Source: Physcomitrium patens
Lineage: Eukaryota > Streptophyta > Bryopsida > Funariales > Funariaceae
Length of the DNA: 64,000 bases
Assembly (NCBI RefSeq): GCF_000002425.4
Contig: NC_037275.1
Coordinates: 7,445,777-7,509,776 of the forward strand
Direction of reading: 5' to 3'
Below the pieces are notes generated by a model, which was given only the letters and a program-made list of their open reading frames with translations, had not been told where the DNA came from and did not search any database. The position numbers and the translations under genes are program-made. Of the stretch, positions 35,914 to 47,924 are shown piece after piece (positions within the stretch are counted from its first letter, which is position 1; every line of letters begins with the position of its first letter).

Positions 35914-36180
35914 ACACTAACTTGAGATATCAGAGCTAGTTCTTTCTTAGTAGAGTGTAGATTACCCCTCTACTTGAAGGTATACTAGCATTTTTTAGAG
36001 GTTGCGGATTACCCTCTTCTAAATTGATACTTCTTCTGTTACAATATTGGAGTCTTATTCTTCTTGGAGAGAGTGGATTACCCCTCTTCTTGAAATTCTT
36101 AAGGCATTTTATAGGTTGTGGATTACCCTCCTATAAACCAATATTGCCTCTTATAGGGTCATTTTTGTCCTTCTTTTAGA

Positions 36181-37206
36181 ATGGCTGGAGGTCAAGACAT
36201 TAGTATGACAGAAAGTTCGGAGTCTAAGTTAGATGCTATTATGAATGCCCTCGCTACATTATCACAAAGAATTGCAGAGATTGAAGGAGTGGTGGCAAGG
36301 CTTCATAATGATGGAGTATCTGGGATAGCACAATCTAAACTACACCAGCCTCAAATTTCGGCACTTGGAGAAACAACTTTACTTCAGGTTCGACAAGAAC
36401 CACTAGTTCTACAACATAAGGAGCCTCGAGTTAGCCTTCTAGATAAGTTTGATGGAACACGTTCCAAGTTTCGAGGATTCGTCAATCAAATCAGGTTGAT
36501 AACAATATTACAGCCCGAACGATATCCAACGGAGGAGTCACATGTTGGGCTTGTTGGAACCTTACTTATGAGACAAGCTCTATCATGGTTTGCTCCTTTG
36601 TTTGAGAAACGATCATCCATATTAAACAACTTTGAAACCTTTTTGGAAGCATTTGCGGAAGCATTTGGTGAACACGATAAGGTTCGATGGGCTACAACAA
36701 AAATCCGGTCGCTATGATAAGGGATGCGTTCTACATCAGTCTATGCTTCGGATTTCAGGCAATTAGTATGCGACATCAATTGGGATGAAGAAGCGTTGAT
36801 GAATCAATTCTATTGAGATTTAAGAGATGATGTGAAGGATTTGCTGTTAACTCTTCCTGATCCACGAACGCTCAATGAAGCCATTAGCCAAGCTGTGAAG
36901 TGCGATAATTACCTATTCCAACGTCGCCAAGATCAACGCTCAAGACAACATACAATTTGCCATGCTCCAACTATGTCGGCAAGCGTTGTGAATTCGCATT
37001 CAGAGGTAGAAGACATGCAAATTGATGCGGTACGTATCAAATCTCTTACTATAGAAGAAAAAAAGCGACGTATGGAGGAAAAATTATGCTTGTATTGCGG
37101 TGGAGAAGGCCACAAAGTCGGGAACTACCCCAAAAAGCAAAATCGAGGCATAGTCAAGACTAGGAGAATATTTGTTCCGGAAAACGAGAATGCCCAGCCA
37201 CAGTAG
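36181..37206 (+). pseudogene. Family B gag region
   Basis: It begins MAGGQDISMTESSESKLDA, has a short coiled-coil-like stretch, the motif LLDKFDGTRSKFRGFVNQI and a capsid-like domain. A single zinc knuckle CLYCGGEGHKVGNY follows near 37090, in which the fourth ligand position is not a cysteine. It is not intact. Confidence 0.88.
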
Positions 37207-37211
37207 GAACC

Positions 37212-40200
37212 GTGCGGCTGGACAATGAAATATCCCAACAACAATCAGGTTCCTTTCTTTCTGCCCAACCTGCACTTTGTTTTATAATCCCTCTGTTTAT
37301 CGGCACTCAAAAACTGAGAACCTTAGCACTACTAGACTTAGGAGCATCTGCTTGTTTTTTAGATGAAGAATTTGCAAAGTGTCATAAGATCCCTTTAGTA
37401 CAAAAATCAAAACCTGTTCATGTTGAGGTCATAGATGGGCGACCTTTATTGTCTGGTAGCATCACCCATGAATCAAAACCTATAGAAGTAACGTTTAAAG
37501 ACCATAGTAGTCATATTATTTTTAATATTATTAGAACCCCATCAAATCCTATTATTCTTGGTCTTTCTTGGTTGGAAAAACATAATCCATTGATAGATTG
37601 GAGGTTGCGGAAGATGACTTTTCCTACAAAATCACCCAAGAAAAAACCTAGTAAAAAACCTCGAAAAAAGAAATCCTTATTCATTGGAGCAAGAGCATTT
37701 ATAAGATCATCTAAGGAAGGTACTCCATTTGTCATTTATGCAGCTCCAACTACCGAGGAGAAGATCTCAACAGCAAGTATACCGGAGCAATATAAGGATT
37801 TTGAAGACGTGTTTCAAAAGAAGAACGCCGACATACTACCGGAACACCGACCATATGATTGTGCCATAGACTTGCAAGAAGGAGCACAACCACCTTTTGG
37901 CCCAATCTACAATCTATCGCAAATGGAGTTGGCAGAGTTACGAAAGTACATCGACGAGAATCTAGCCAAGAACTTCATTCGTCATTTAAAATCATCAGCT
38001 GGAGCACCCATCTTATTTGTGAAGAAGAAAGATGGATCATTACGGATGTGTGTGGACTATCGAGGCCTCAACAAGGTAACAAAGAAAAATCGTTACCCAT
38101 TACCCTTGATTTCTAGTCTCTTAGAACAACTTGGACGTGCGAAGATCTTTACAAAAATTGATCTAAGGGGAGCTTATAATCTTGTACGAATCAAGGAAGG
38201 AGATGAGTGGAAGATAGCATTCCGTACAAGGTATGGTCATTTCGAATATAATGTCATGCCTTTTGGTCTTACCAATGCTCCAGCGGTTTTTCAACATATG
38301 ATGAATGACATCTTTCGAGAACACCTCGATGATTTTGTTGTCATCTACTTAGACGATATTCTAATATTCTCTAAAAATGAGGAAGAGCATGAGGAGCATG
38401 TTCATTTGGTCTTGGAGAAACTACGCAAGTGAGGACTATATGCCAAATTAGAAAAGTATTTATTTCACCAGACGGAGATGGCATTTTTGGGGTTCATTGC
38501 GACTACAGAAGGTTTGAAGATGGACCCCAAGAAAGTAGAAGCAATCATGTCTTGGGAGGTTCCAAAGACGGTTAGAGACGTACAATGCTTTTTTGGTTTT
38601 GCTAACTTCTATCGGATCTTCATCAAGAATTATTCTCAAGTTGCTGCTCCTCTCACTCGATTAACATGCAAGGATAAGTTGGAATGGGGATTTTGGTGGA
38701 GAAGGCGTTTCAAGATTTGAAGACAGCATTTACTACAGCTCCAATTTTGGTACATCCAGACTTTATAAAGTCCTTCTATTTAGAAACTGATGCTTCAGAA
38801 TTTGCTTTGGAAGCAGTGCTTTCACAAATGAGTGAAGACAAGAAGCTCCATCCAGTTGCATTCTATTCTCGGAAGTTCTCTGCTGCTGAAATCAATTATG
38901 AGATCCACGATAAGGAACTTCTTGCTATAGTGGATTCTTTCGAAGAATGGCGTCACTTTCTTGAAGGAGCTGCACATCCAGTAACCGTATATACGGATCA
39001 CAAGAATTTGGAGTATTTCATGACGGCTCGAGTTTTAAATCGGTGTCAAGCTCGGTGGAATATGTCGCTATCTAGATTCGATTTTGTTATCACTTATCGA
39101 CTTGGAAGGCAGCAAAGACTTTCCGATGCTTTATCAAGGAGATCGTATCTTGCACCAAAGGCTGGAGAAGCAGCATTTGATCAACAATGTACAACGTTAT
39201 TGAAGCCAGAGAGATTTCAACTTTGTGCTACTATTGTATCATTTGATGCTGACTTCCTAAACCAGGTACGTGCTATGACCATTAAAGATTTAGTAGCCAT
39301 TGATATCAAGCAACGTACCAATGACGACAAGTTCAAGGTGGAGGGAGATCTTTTATACTTTGAAGAGCGATTGTACATTCCAAAAGGACCAGCACAACTC
39401 CGAGTTCTTCAATCTCGCCATGATTTTCTAGCTGCGGGACATTTTGGATTCAACAAGACCTTGGAGCTTATTTCTCGAGATTTTTGGTGGCCCCAAATGT
39501 GGAAGGATGTGAAAAATTTTGTCCTCTCTTGTGACATCTGTTCAAGATCTAAGAATCCTCGGCATCGCCCTTATGGACTTCTACAGCCATTGCCAATTCC
39601 ACGTCGACCATGGTCTTCAATTTCTATGGACTTCATCACGGACTTGCCATCATCAAACTCATTTGATAGCATCTTTGTCGTGGTAGATCGGCTTACGAAG
39701 ATGGCATACTTTGTTCCTTGTAAGAAGACATCATCCAGTGAAGTCACAGCAAGACTCTTTCTCGATAATGTGTATCGATATCATGGACTACCAGATGATA
39801 TCATATCAGATCGAGGTACTCAGTTTGTGTCAAAGTTTTGGAGATCTCTCTTTGGGATATTGAAGGTGGATATCAAGCTTTCTTCAGCTTTTCATCCTCA
39901 AACTGATGGCCAAACGGAACGGGTGAACCAAGTCTTGGAGCAGTACCTACGACGCAGCATCAACTATCAGCAAGACGATTGGACTGCATATCTACCGCTA
40001 GCCAAGTTTGCATATAACAACACCCTCCATGCGTCGACTCAACAAACACCATTCTTTTCCAACTATGGGTATCATCCAAAGCTTGATTTGTTGAGTCCGT
40101 CAACAAATAACAATCCAGCAGCTGAAGGATTTGCGAAGCAACTATCAGAGCTTCAAACTATGTTGAAGCTTCAATTACAATCCGCTCAAGAATCCTATAA

Positions 40201-40684
40201 GGCATCTGCAGATAGATTTCGGAATCAAGCACCTACTTTCAAAGTTGGAGACAAAGCCTGGCTTCTTCGACAAAATATCAAGACCAAGCGACCATGTGAT
40301 AAGTTGGACTATCGAAGATTGGGACCATTTATCATCCAGAAGCAAATCAATCCAGTGGCATACCGGCTAGAGTTACCGGCTTCTATGAAGGTACATCCAA
40401 TCTTTCATGTTTCTCTGTTGGAACCTTATCGAGAGTCATCTTTTCCTGGAAGAGTGCAATGTCCGCCACCTAGTATTGAAATCGAGAACCATGAAGAATA
40501 CGAGGTTGAAAAGGTATTGGATTCACGGCGAAGGTGGGGAAAGTTAGAATATCTTGTTCATTGGTGCGACTATGACATTAATGAGCGAACGTGGGAGCCA
40601 GCTGAAAATCTTGCGAATGCGCTACAAAAGGTACAGGAGTTTCATCAACGACATCCTGATAAACCTAAATCAATTCGACGATAG
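37212..40684 (+). pseudogene. Family B pol region: protease, RT, RNase H, integrase, chromodomain
   Basis: Domains in order: protease with [14 protein letters not shown] (about 37330); RT with [19 protein letters not shown] and YLDDILIFS (about 38015-38375); RNase H with the ending LSDALSRRSYLAP (about 39120-39160); integrase with an H2C2 finger (HDFLAAGHFG ... CDIC, about 39420-39540) and core motifs including ISDRGTQFVS and FHPQTDGQTERVNQ; C-terminal chromodomain with LEYLVHWCDYDINERTWEP (about 40545-40600). Family A and B proteins align throughout. The region is broken and treated as a fossil. Confidence 0.93.
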
Positions 40685-40797
40685 CTTCTTTCTGAAGCTT
40701 GTTCTCCCAACAATATAAGAAAAGGAGAGAGAACCAGCAAAATTCATAGTTGATGTAGTTATTTTCTCCAAGATAGATCGTAGTTTGGTCTTTTAAT

Positions 40798-41094
40798 ATG
40801 GATAGCCAAGAGATAGATACTATGCCAGTCAGAGTATCGCATCCGAGTAGCTCACGAAGGCGACCCCGAGATGAAGAATTACATGTACCACGACGACGAC
40901 GGAGGATACCGAGTAACCGATCACTGGTGATCGTATTTGAGATCGAGCCTGCTTACGATGGTCAACCAAAAGGCGTATTTGCAGGACAATTTCACAATGA
41001 GGACACAGAAGTTCATGCTTGGTCAGAAGTCGAAGGCGTGGGCCACTACCGTTGGCTTCAAGGGTCGATGAACCACTTGCCTCGTGAACAATAG
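40798..41094 (+). CDS. Third ORF of family B, between chromodomain and 3' LTR, function unknown
   Basis: A 98-residue frame begins MDSQEIDTMPVRVSHPSSSR, has a highly basic stretch (RRPRDEELHVPRRRRR) and ends GHYRWLQGSMNHLPREQ. It aligns with the family A frame at 2977-3270: SSRRR.RDE.L near the start, LVI..E in the middle, a WS pair, and GHYRWL.G..NHL.RE at the end. The basic N-terminus could be a nucleic-acid-binding or nuclear-localisation segment, but this is inference. No known domain is recognised. Confidence 0.7.
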   Translation: MDSQEIDTMPVRVSHPSSSRRRPRDEELHVPRRRRRIPSNRSLVIVFEIEPAYDGQPKGVFAGQFHNEDTEVHAWSEVEGVGHYRWLQGSMNHLPREQ

Positions 41095-41198
41095 TTGGAG
41101 TTCATAGCAGAAGTTATGCGACAGATCTTCATTTTTTTGTATTGGTAGTGATCAACAACATTGCTTCTTAGAGACCTCGAAGCGAAAGGAGGGGGTGA

Positions 41199-41682
41199 TG
41201 TTAGGGACATATTCCTTAGAACTTTCTAGAGAGAAGTTTCTAGAACCTTCTAGAAAACAAGCCTCTGGAACCTTCTAGAAGAGAAGCCTCTGGAACCTTT
41301 TAGAGAGAAGTTTCTAGAAAGGAAGTCTTTGGAACCTTCTAGAAGAGAAGTTTTTAGAAGCTTCTAGAAAAGAATCCCCTGGAACTTTCTAGAAGCTTCC
41401 TAGCGAATAGAAGTAACTCAAGAAGTTTCTAGAACCTTCTAGAAAGGAAGCCTCTGGAACCTTCTAGAAGCTTCCTAGTTAATAGAAGTAGTCGAGAAGC
41501 TTCCTAAGTAGGAGTATATATAGGGATCGAGGCTGAAGAGTTCTTCAGTCTCGACAACACATCTCTTGGAGTTCTAGCTCACCTTTCTGATGTTGTTCTT
41601 GTACTCATCTGTTTAATCTAGTTCTGCCACTTCTTCTTGAACTTCTTCTTAGATTTCAAGTCTGTATTTTGTGTCCGTGACA
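41199..41682 (+). repeat. 3' LTR of family B element
   Basis: 484 bp, same structure as the 5' LTR, preceded by the purine tract GCGAAAGGAGGGGGTGA and followed by the ACTTC target duplication. Confidence 0.95.
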
Positions 41683-43865
41683 ACTTCAATGAATATAGTC
41701 TTTCATTTCTGTAGATTTTATTATAAATCTTTTAAGTTCAAGTTCGTATGACTCTATATTTGTAATCATAGATCGCTTCTCTAAAATGGCACATTTTTTA
41801 CTATGTACAAAATCTATTACACATGAAGAAAAAACTAAGCTTTTTTATTGACAATATCTATTACTATCATGGATTGCCAAGGATATTATATTGGATAAGG
41901 GGACTCAATTTGTATTAAAATTTTAGAAAACCATATTCAAGATTTTAAAGGTGGATACAAAGCTCTCTTTGGATTTTCATCCTTAAACTAATAGGCAAGC
42001 AAAACGGGTGAATCAAGTTCTGGAATAATATTTGACGTTTACCATCAACTATCATCAACATGATTGGACAACTCTTTTGTCATTGGAAAAGTTTTCATAT
42101 AATAATTTTGTACATTCTTCTGCTCAACAAATACATTTCTTTGTCATTTATGGTTATCATCCACAACTTGATACTTTTGACTTTTTAAAAGTTGATAATC
42201 CTATCGCAAAAGATTTAGCAAATCATTTGTCAGAGCTACATGCAACAATGAAGATTTAATTAAAGGAAGCTCAAGAATGAAAAAAGACCAATACAAATGA
42301 CTATTGCAAGAAGCAAGCACAATTCAGTATGAGTGATAACGTATGGTTATTTGGTGGCAATATCAAGATTATTAGTCCTTATGATAAATTGGACTATTGT
42401 AAGCTGAGATCTTTTTTTATTTATGAACAAGTCAATCCTATTGCTTATTGATTACATCTATTAGAGTCTATGAAGATCCACTCTATATTTCATGTATCTC
42501 TTCTTGAGCCATATAAGATAGTGAATATCTCGAAAAGAAGACAAATGTGACATTCTCCTATAAAATTGGATAATAATAAAGAATTTGAGGTGAAAGAAGT
42601 CTTAGATTTTAGGTGGCACCGAAATAGGTTAAAATATCATATTCAATTGGCGTGGATATGATATTAGAGAATACACATAGCAGCCACCAAAGAATCTTGC
42701 AAATGCAGCTAAGAAAGTTGAAGCTTTTCATTGACGATATCCATCAAAATCAAGATGAAGAATAACAAATCTTTACTATTAAAGAAATAAGATCAAATGA
42801 AGATAACATTCTACCTTCTAGCTTTCTTTGAAGCTTCTATATATTTGAGCCATTAAAGAGATGGAGAACCAACAATCAACAAATTCAACTCAAGAGCTTT
42901 TATTTGGAAACTTACCAAATCAGACATTGTAATTATTATGACCTTCAAGATGACAAAATCTAGATGAAGATCCTTAAAAATGACATGTCTTTTATCAAAT
43001 AGATAGCAAGATACAATGTGTTTGATATCACGACCTTGGAAGAGAGTCGAAATGTTTGGTGATTTTATTAGAGGTAGAAATAATTCTTGATAATATTCCA
43101 AATATTATATTTGAAGGAAATTATGAAAGCTTTAATAATGATCAAATAATAGGGTGGTCTTCTTGCCATGGTATAGGACACTATTGATGGTTGAGAGGAC
43201 CTATCAACCATCTTCAAAGAGAACAAAGATCAGAGTATGTAGCAAATATAATTTGTTGTATCTTAGATTTCTTCAATATATAAAGATTGCTCCTAATCAA
43301 ACTCATCTCTAGAAAGGTGGGCAATATCATGGACATACATAGGTACTCTAATAAATGTCTATATGATTAGGTAGAAGTAGATAAAAGTAAATAAAAATAA
43401 GTTAATTTCATAAGACCTTTTAGAGAAGCTTCTTAAAAGCTTCATAGATGCTGTTTTGACTTTACATATATTTGTAGTTGACTGATAGGTTAGAAACTTG
43501 GTCAACAAGTTAATCATGTATTGATTGCTTACAAAAGAAGCTAACTATATGATACACAAATAGAAAACTTGCCTTACAAGTTAAGATACATATCTTCCAA
43601 AGTCAACATGTTTTGGAAGTCCTGTAGGATATCGACACATAACTCCTAGTTAAGAGTATATATGGAGGCAAGAGTGAAGCCTTCTTCACTCTTGTCAATG
43701 TCTTTCTAGTACTTAGTTTTGTTTTAAGACTTTTTAATCTTCTTATTTTTCGCAATAGCCATCCTAGTATAATATTATATGACCTTTTGAGTGATTTTTT
43801 AGTTCTCTTCAGTGACACAAAAGTATATTGAGGATTTTCTTTCTTAAAGATTCATGTCCTTGATA

Positions 43866-45399
43866 TGGAGATGTTGGACATTGTGAGTTTTGAGGCCTTC
43901 AACAATTGGTTCCTTCTTCCTATAGTGTCGATAAAGAATTAAAATAGAAGAGACGAGCTATCCATTTCATTCAAGATGTCTTATCTTTTGAGCCATTCTT
44001 GAAATATTGGAAGCATTTGTAAGGAAATCTCTGGATTTGTGCATCATCGAATTCTCTTTGATATCCCTTGAGAATAATGAGTTCTTTTTTGACCTATATT
44101 TTTGTGTAAATTGTATTATTTATGGAATTAAAAAAGTCCTAAGAATAGCCATACTTATTAAGCAAGCTGTAATACCAATCTATATCCACTTTCTCTATTG
44201 AAATCAATATTTGGCCTATATTCATCTATTACTTGGGATATTAGATGTATTAACAAACTATTTATTTTAGCCAGCATAGAAAAGTCTTCCATAATCTCTT
44301 TGGCTTTGATTTCTTTTGGCAAAGTCTTTGTTTCTCATTCCATCTTTTTTACATGCTTCTCCACTCAAAGAATTGAACTTTCTTTGATATGATTATTATT
44401 TATAGAATGAGTCATGTTTGGCATGGTTGGAGAGTAGAATTCGTCAATGGTTGCATCATAAATTTGTAGGATATAGTTGCCTTGTTCTTCCATTGTATTG
44501 AATCCAAACTTAGCTCAAACTTTTTTTAATATTTATTGTAGTGTTGTTAATATAATTTCTTCTTTTGATTATATTCTATTTTAGAGACTTCTATTTTGTG
44601 TGGTTTATAGTGGTCTTTAGTCTTGTATACTCGTCCACATGTTGCAAGCTATAATAAACTAATTAATTTTGGTGAACTTTCTAGTATTTGAGAAAGATGT
44701 CTAATCTTGATTTTATTCTCTTGTTAATCACCTAATTATACTTAGCCTTCATTCTTGCAAGTTGGTCATATCTACCTTCTTATAGTGTGGTTGTTTATCC
44801 TTATTCTTTCTAACCATATTAGATTGTCATCCAAGCCCAACTGAAGAACTTGTCACATATATATAGATGCCCTTGTACTATTATAGTAAAATAAATGGAT
44901 CAAATTGTGTAATTTCTTTGCCACATGTGATCTTGTTATTACATTGTTCTAGGTAGGATCTTGATTGCATATGGGTGGCTATTTAGACCTTTTCTTTATT
45001 GTATTTCTTCCATTATTAGATAAAAATGGACATCTTCAAACTAAGTGAGTTGTAGTGAGACAATACCAATAACAAATAAATAAGTTGTTATAGTCCACTT
45101 GGATATGGATAACCAATCTAATAACCAAGTTCTTTACTATAATGGTAAGATCATAAGATGTATTGGCAATTATTCCTACATATAATTTTTGATCAATACT
45201 ATTGCCATTCTACCAATCTTTATCAAAAAGGGGGCCAAGACATTTCACAATATCCAAGTGTACTACCTAAGAATTTCTTTGGAATTGCCTTAAATGTAAC
45301 CCAAGTTGGCATGTTTATGTCAATTGGTTTAGTAGGATTAAATCTTGGGATCCACAATTATAAGCTATACATACCTCATTTTAAGAGGTGAGGTGTTCT
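43866..45399. other. AT-rich stretch, nothing recognised
   Basis: Follows the 3' LTR of the old family A copy. Only short open frames without domain features occur. It may be fully decayed transposon sequence. Confidence 0.45.
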
Positions 45400-47736
45400 C
45401 ATGAGTAATTTTGGCATGGACATTTCATCTTTACAAAGGAGCTGAAAAAATCCATGTCCCAAGGTCCTCCCCAATCACACTTCCTCCTTGATTTCGGATC
45501 TAATGCATCCCACCTACTCTTGCATAGCTTTTTGGAACTGTCGTCCTCCCACAAAATAAGCTATTGAGACACAATGTGAGTAATGCTCCAGTTCACGCTT
45601 TATTTTATCACCATCCACCTGCGCCTCTAGTGGCTTCTTGTCCACAAGAAATCCAGTGCAGCCACAATAATGGTCAGTCGGGAGTTTCTTTCCAGGTATA
45701 GCTTTGGTAGGGTGAATTCGGCATACCTCCCTAGACTGGTTGCAGCGGCAATAAGTTCCGGTTCGATTTGGTCCTCACGGTCTGCTCGCTCCGCTTGGTG
45801 ACGCGTCTCCGAGTGTGTCGGGTGCATAGGTGAGGGCCACCTGTGATTTGAGAACACTCGCGTAAGACGCCATCCCTTGCAGTCTGCGTAACTACAGTAG
45901 TTACTCCACTTACTTGATTATTTTACTCAATCGCATATCCATTGGCTGTGAGCTGCATAACCTGTTACTCAAGCACTTAGTACTTTCGCTAACACGATCA
46001 CTAAAACCTCGTTAAGCCTTCTCTAATCCTAATTACAGTAACCCTAATTATGTCTGTCCCTTTACCCAGTAATCTTGGTTGAATTTGGGGGTTAACCAAG
46101 AATAGCAGTGTAACACAGTGCTTTTACTGTAGCAATTGAACATGAAGTATAATCCCTTTGTTCACAATGTGTGATTCGCACAAGCTCACGGTCGCTCTCT
46201 GCCTAATCGCGGAGCGGTGTCCTGGAGCCGCATTGTAACCATGGCCCGTTGTCGCTGGGTGTCTGCGCCAATTTGTTCACATGAGGCTGAGCAGGAATCG
46301 AATGCGCAGATCTTAGGTTGATAGACCCTGAGTTAGGTAGCGAAAAAAACGAGGCTTCGATTTACTGTCATCAAGGCTTATGAAAAGCAGCACCTGCTGC
46401 GTTGTTTATTAACCGTGCCCTGTCAAGCTGGACTTCAAATTGTTCTGTGCCTGATCAGAAAGAGCGTGAGATGAGAATATGTTCAGGTTTAAACGACAGC
46501 AACTGCACGTGCTTGTGAAGTGGCTTTCGTTTTGCCAAGTTCTGAAGAAGGACATGATCCGAATGGTTCAATGTAAACAAAGACGACGCAGCAAATTCTT
46601 GAAAAAAGAGAAACATGTTATTGAATGCGTGAATGGGAGTGAATGTCGCTGCTCTCTGGGATTGTGAATTTAAGCTCTGTCGGGCTGCTGCACTTGAGTG
46701 TTTAACTTTCACTTTGCCTCAGGCAAGGAATTTGTCATGTGTGCATAATGTGCCAACTCGGTGCATTGATGACAACGTCAGTCCACATAGTTCTTAACAA
46801 ATCCTCCATGGATAAGCTTAAGTCAAGACGAATCACAAGCCATTAGCTTTGCAAGGGGATGAACACCCGCAAAGCGTTTTCACAGTTTCTCTGGGTTTCT
46901 GAGTTAAAATAGAAAAATAAAAGAGATCAGTTTCGTTAAAGTTTCATGGAAACATAAATTTAGTGACTGTAGCCAGTTGGTTAAGGGGACCAAATTCCTG
47001 GCTCGTGATAGGCTACGACGAAGGATTACTTCGCTAATTTTTCAACGTCCAATGCCTACTTCACTCACCTGCACGTAATCCGTGAAGAATTTTTTCAAAA
47101 GAGTTCGGCATTTAAATGAAGATTGTGAAAAGTGAGTCATAAAGTATGGGAGTATCCGATGTTAGAATAGATAGGCCACAGCTAATCTATGCAATGCACT
47201 GAGGGATGCTACCACTAAATAACACAGCTTGATAAGATACGTTTGCGCAACCGCTCTGTGAGGTTCAAGGAAGGGGGAATAAATATACAAATCACTCAAC
47301 ACTGGCATTGGATACCTGTTGCAGAATCTAACAGTGCCGTTACAAAAACTGCGACATATTCTAGGTCTTTATTGAATCACGGAAGATGCGTACTGTTTTC
47401 TTCGGGAACCACGCTTTTCTATGCTCCAGATGAGGGACATGCACCTCTTCTGTTGCCGCTTGTAGACTACCAAACCTGCCAGTGTTGCTGTTCATACCTC
47501 AGAATTTCCCGAATACTAGTCATGAATCTTACCTACTGCATACGGTTTTGCAGCCTTTAGAGTGTGTTGGCTACCTGTTTCGTGGTCTTTCTCCATGATG
47601 AATCAGTTTTCTGGAGACACACATAATTGAGTTTGCCATGTCACTTGGATGGCCGCGGAAAGTAAACCCTGCTATCGTCAAACTAGATTGCCTGCAGTAC
47701 AATGCGCAACATCATAAATATCTGTAAATACATATG

Positions 47737-47779
<43 letters not shown>

Positions 47780-47924
47780 AAATGCTTGAGAAGTCAGAAG
47801 GTCCAAAAAAAGGCAATAAACGGAGGAGCACATCGGAAGACAAAGACTACAGGCAATCGAAGCTCACGCAATCACTGCAAGCACTTCAGTGTGCGCCGCA
47901 TACACCAATGATAGTCTTAAAACC
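45400..47924. other. Host-like intergenic DNA, no gene assigned
   Basis: Base composition is more balanced than in the flanking transposon blocks. Open frames (for example at 45627-45857 and 47243-47560) show no domain or codon pattern that I would trust. A (TA)n run lies at about 47741-47774. Confidence 0.4.

Larger units (their letters stand above)
35406..41682 (+). mobile_element. Ty3/gypsy chromovirus, family B, nested in the old family A copy
   Basis: The element is 6277 bp, with LTRs at 35406-35900 and 41199-41682 (TG...CA) and an ACTTC target duplication at 35401-35405 and 41683-41687. Plus-strand order: 5' LTR, gag, protease, RT, RNase H, integrase, chromodomain, third ORF, polypurine tract, 3' LTR. 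Proteins are close to family A, but the LTRs are unrelated in most of their sequence. By hand count the LTRs differ at about 15 sites (about 3%) plus a 9-10-bp length change and a 1-bp gap, so it is older than the family A copy at 2318-8694 but young next to its host. It is broken, with about four interruptions. Confidence 0.95.
31951..43865 (+). mobile_element. Old decayed family A Ty3 copy, host of the nested family B element
   Basis: A 5' LTR remnant (31951-32016) and a 3' LTR (about 43325-43865) share TAGTTCTCTTCAGTGACAC and TTCATGTCCTTGATA. Internal relics in order: gag with a CCHC-like CLYCRESKHITQHC (about 32860), protease (about 33100), RT (about 33750-34290), RNase H (34445-34834), integrase (35015-35405, continuing after the nested element at 41683-42260), chromodomain (about 42590-42730) and third-ORF relic (about 43140-43220). 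It is heavily broken and AT-shifted, much older than the 2318-8694 copy. The LINE truncates its 5' LTR. Confidence 0.88.

Noticed and set aside
46970-47030. tRNA-like sequence (GTTGGTTAAGGGGACC)
   Set aside because: No cloverleaf with a proper acceptor stem or T-arm could be formed by eye.
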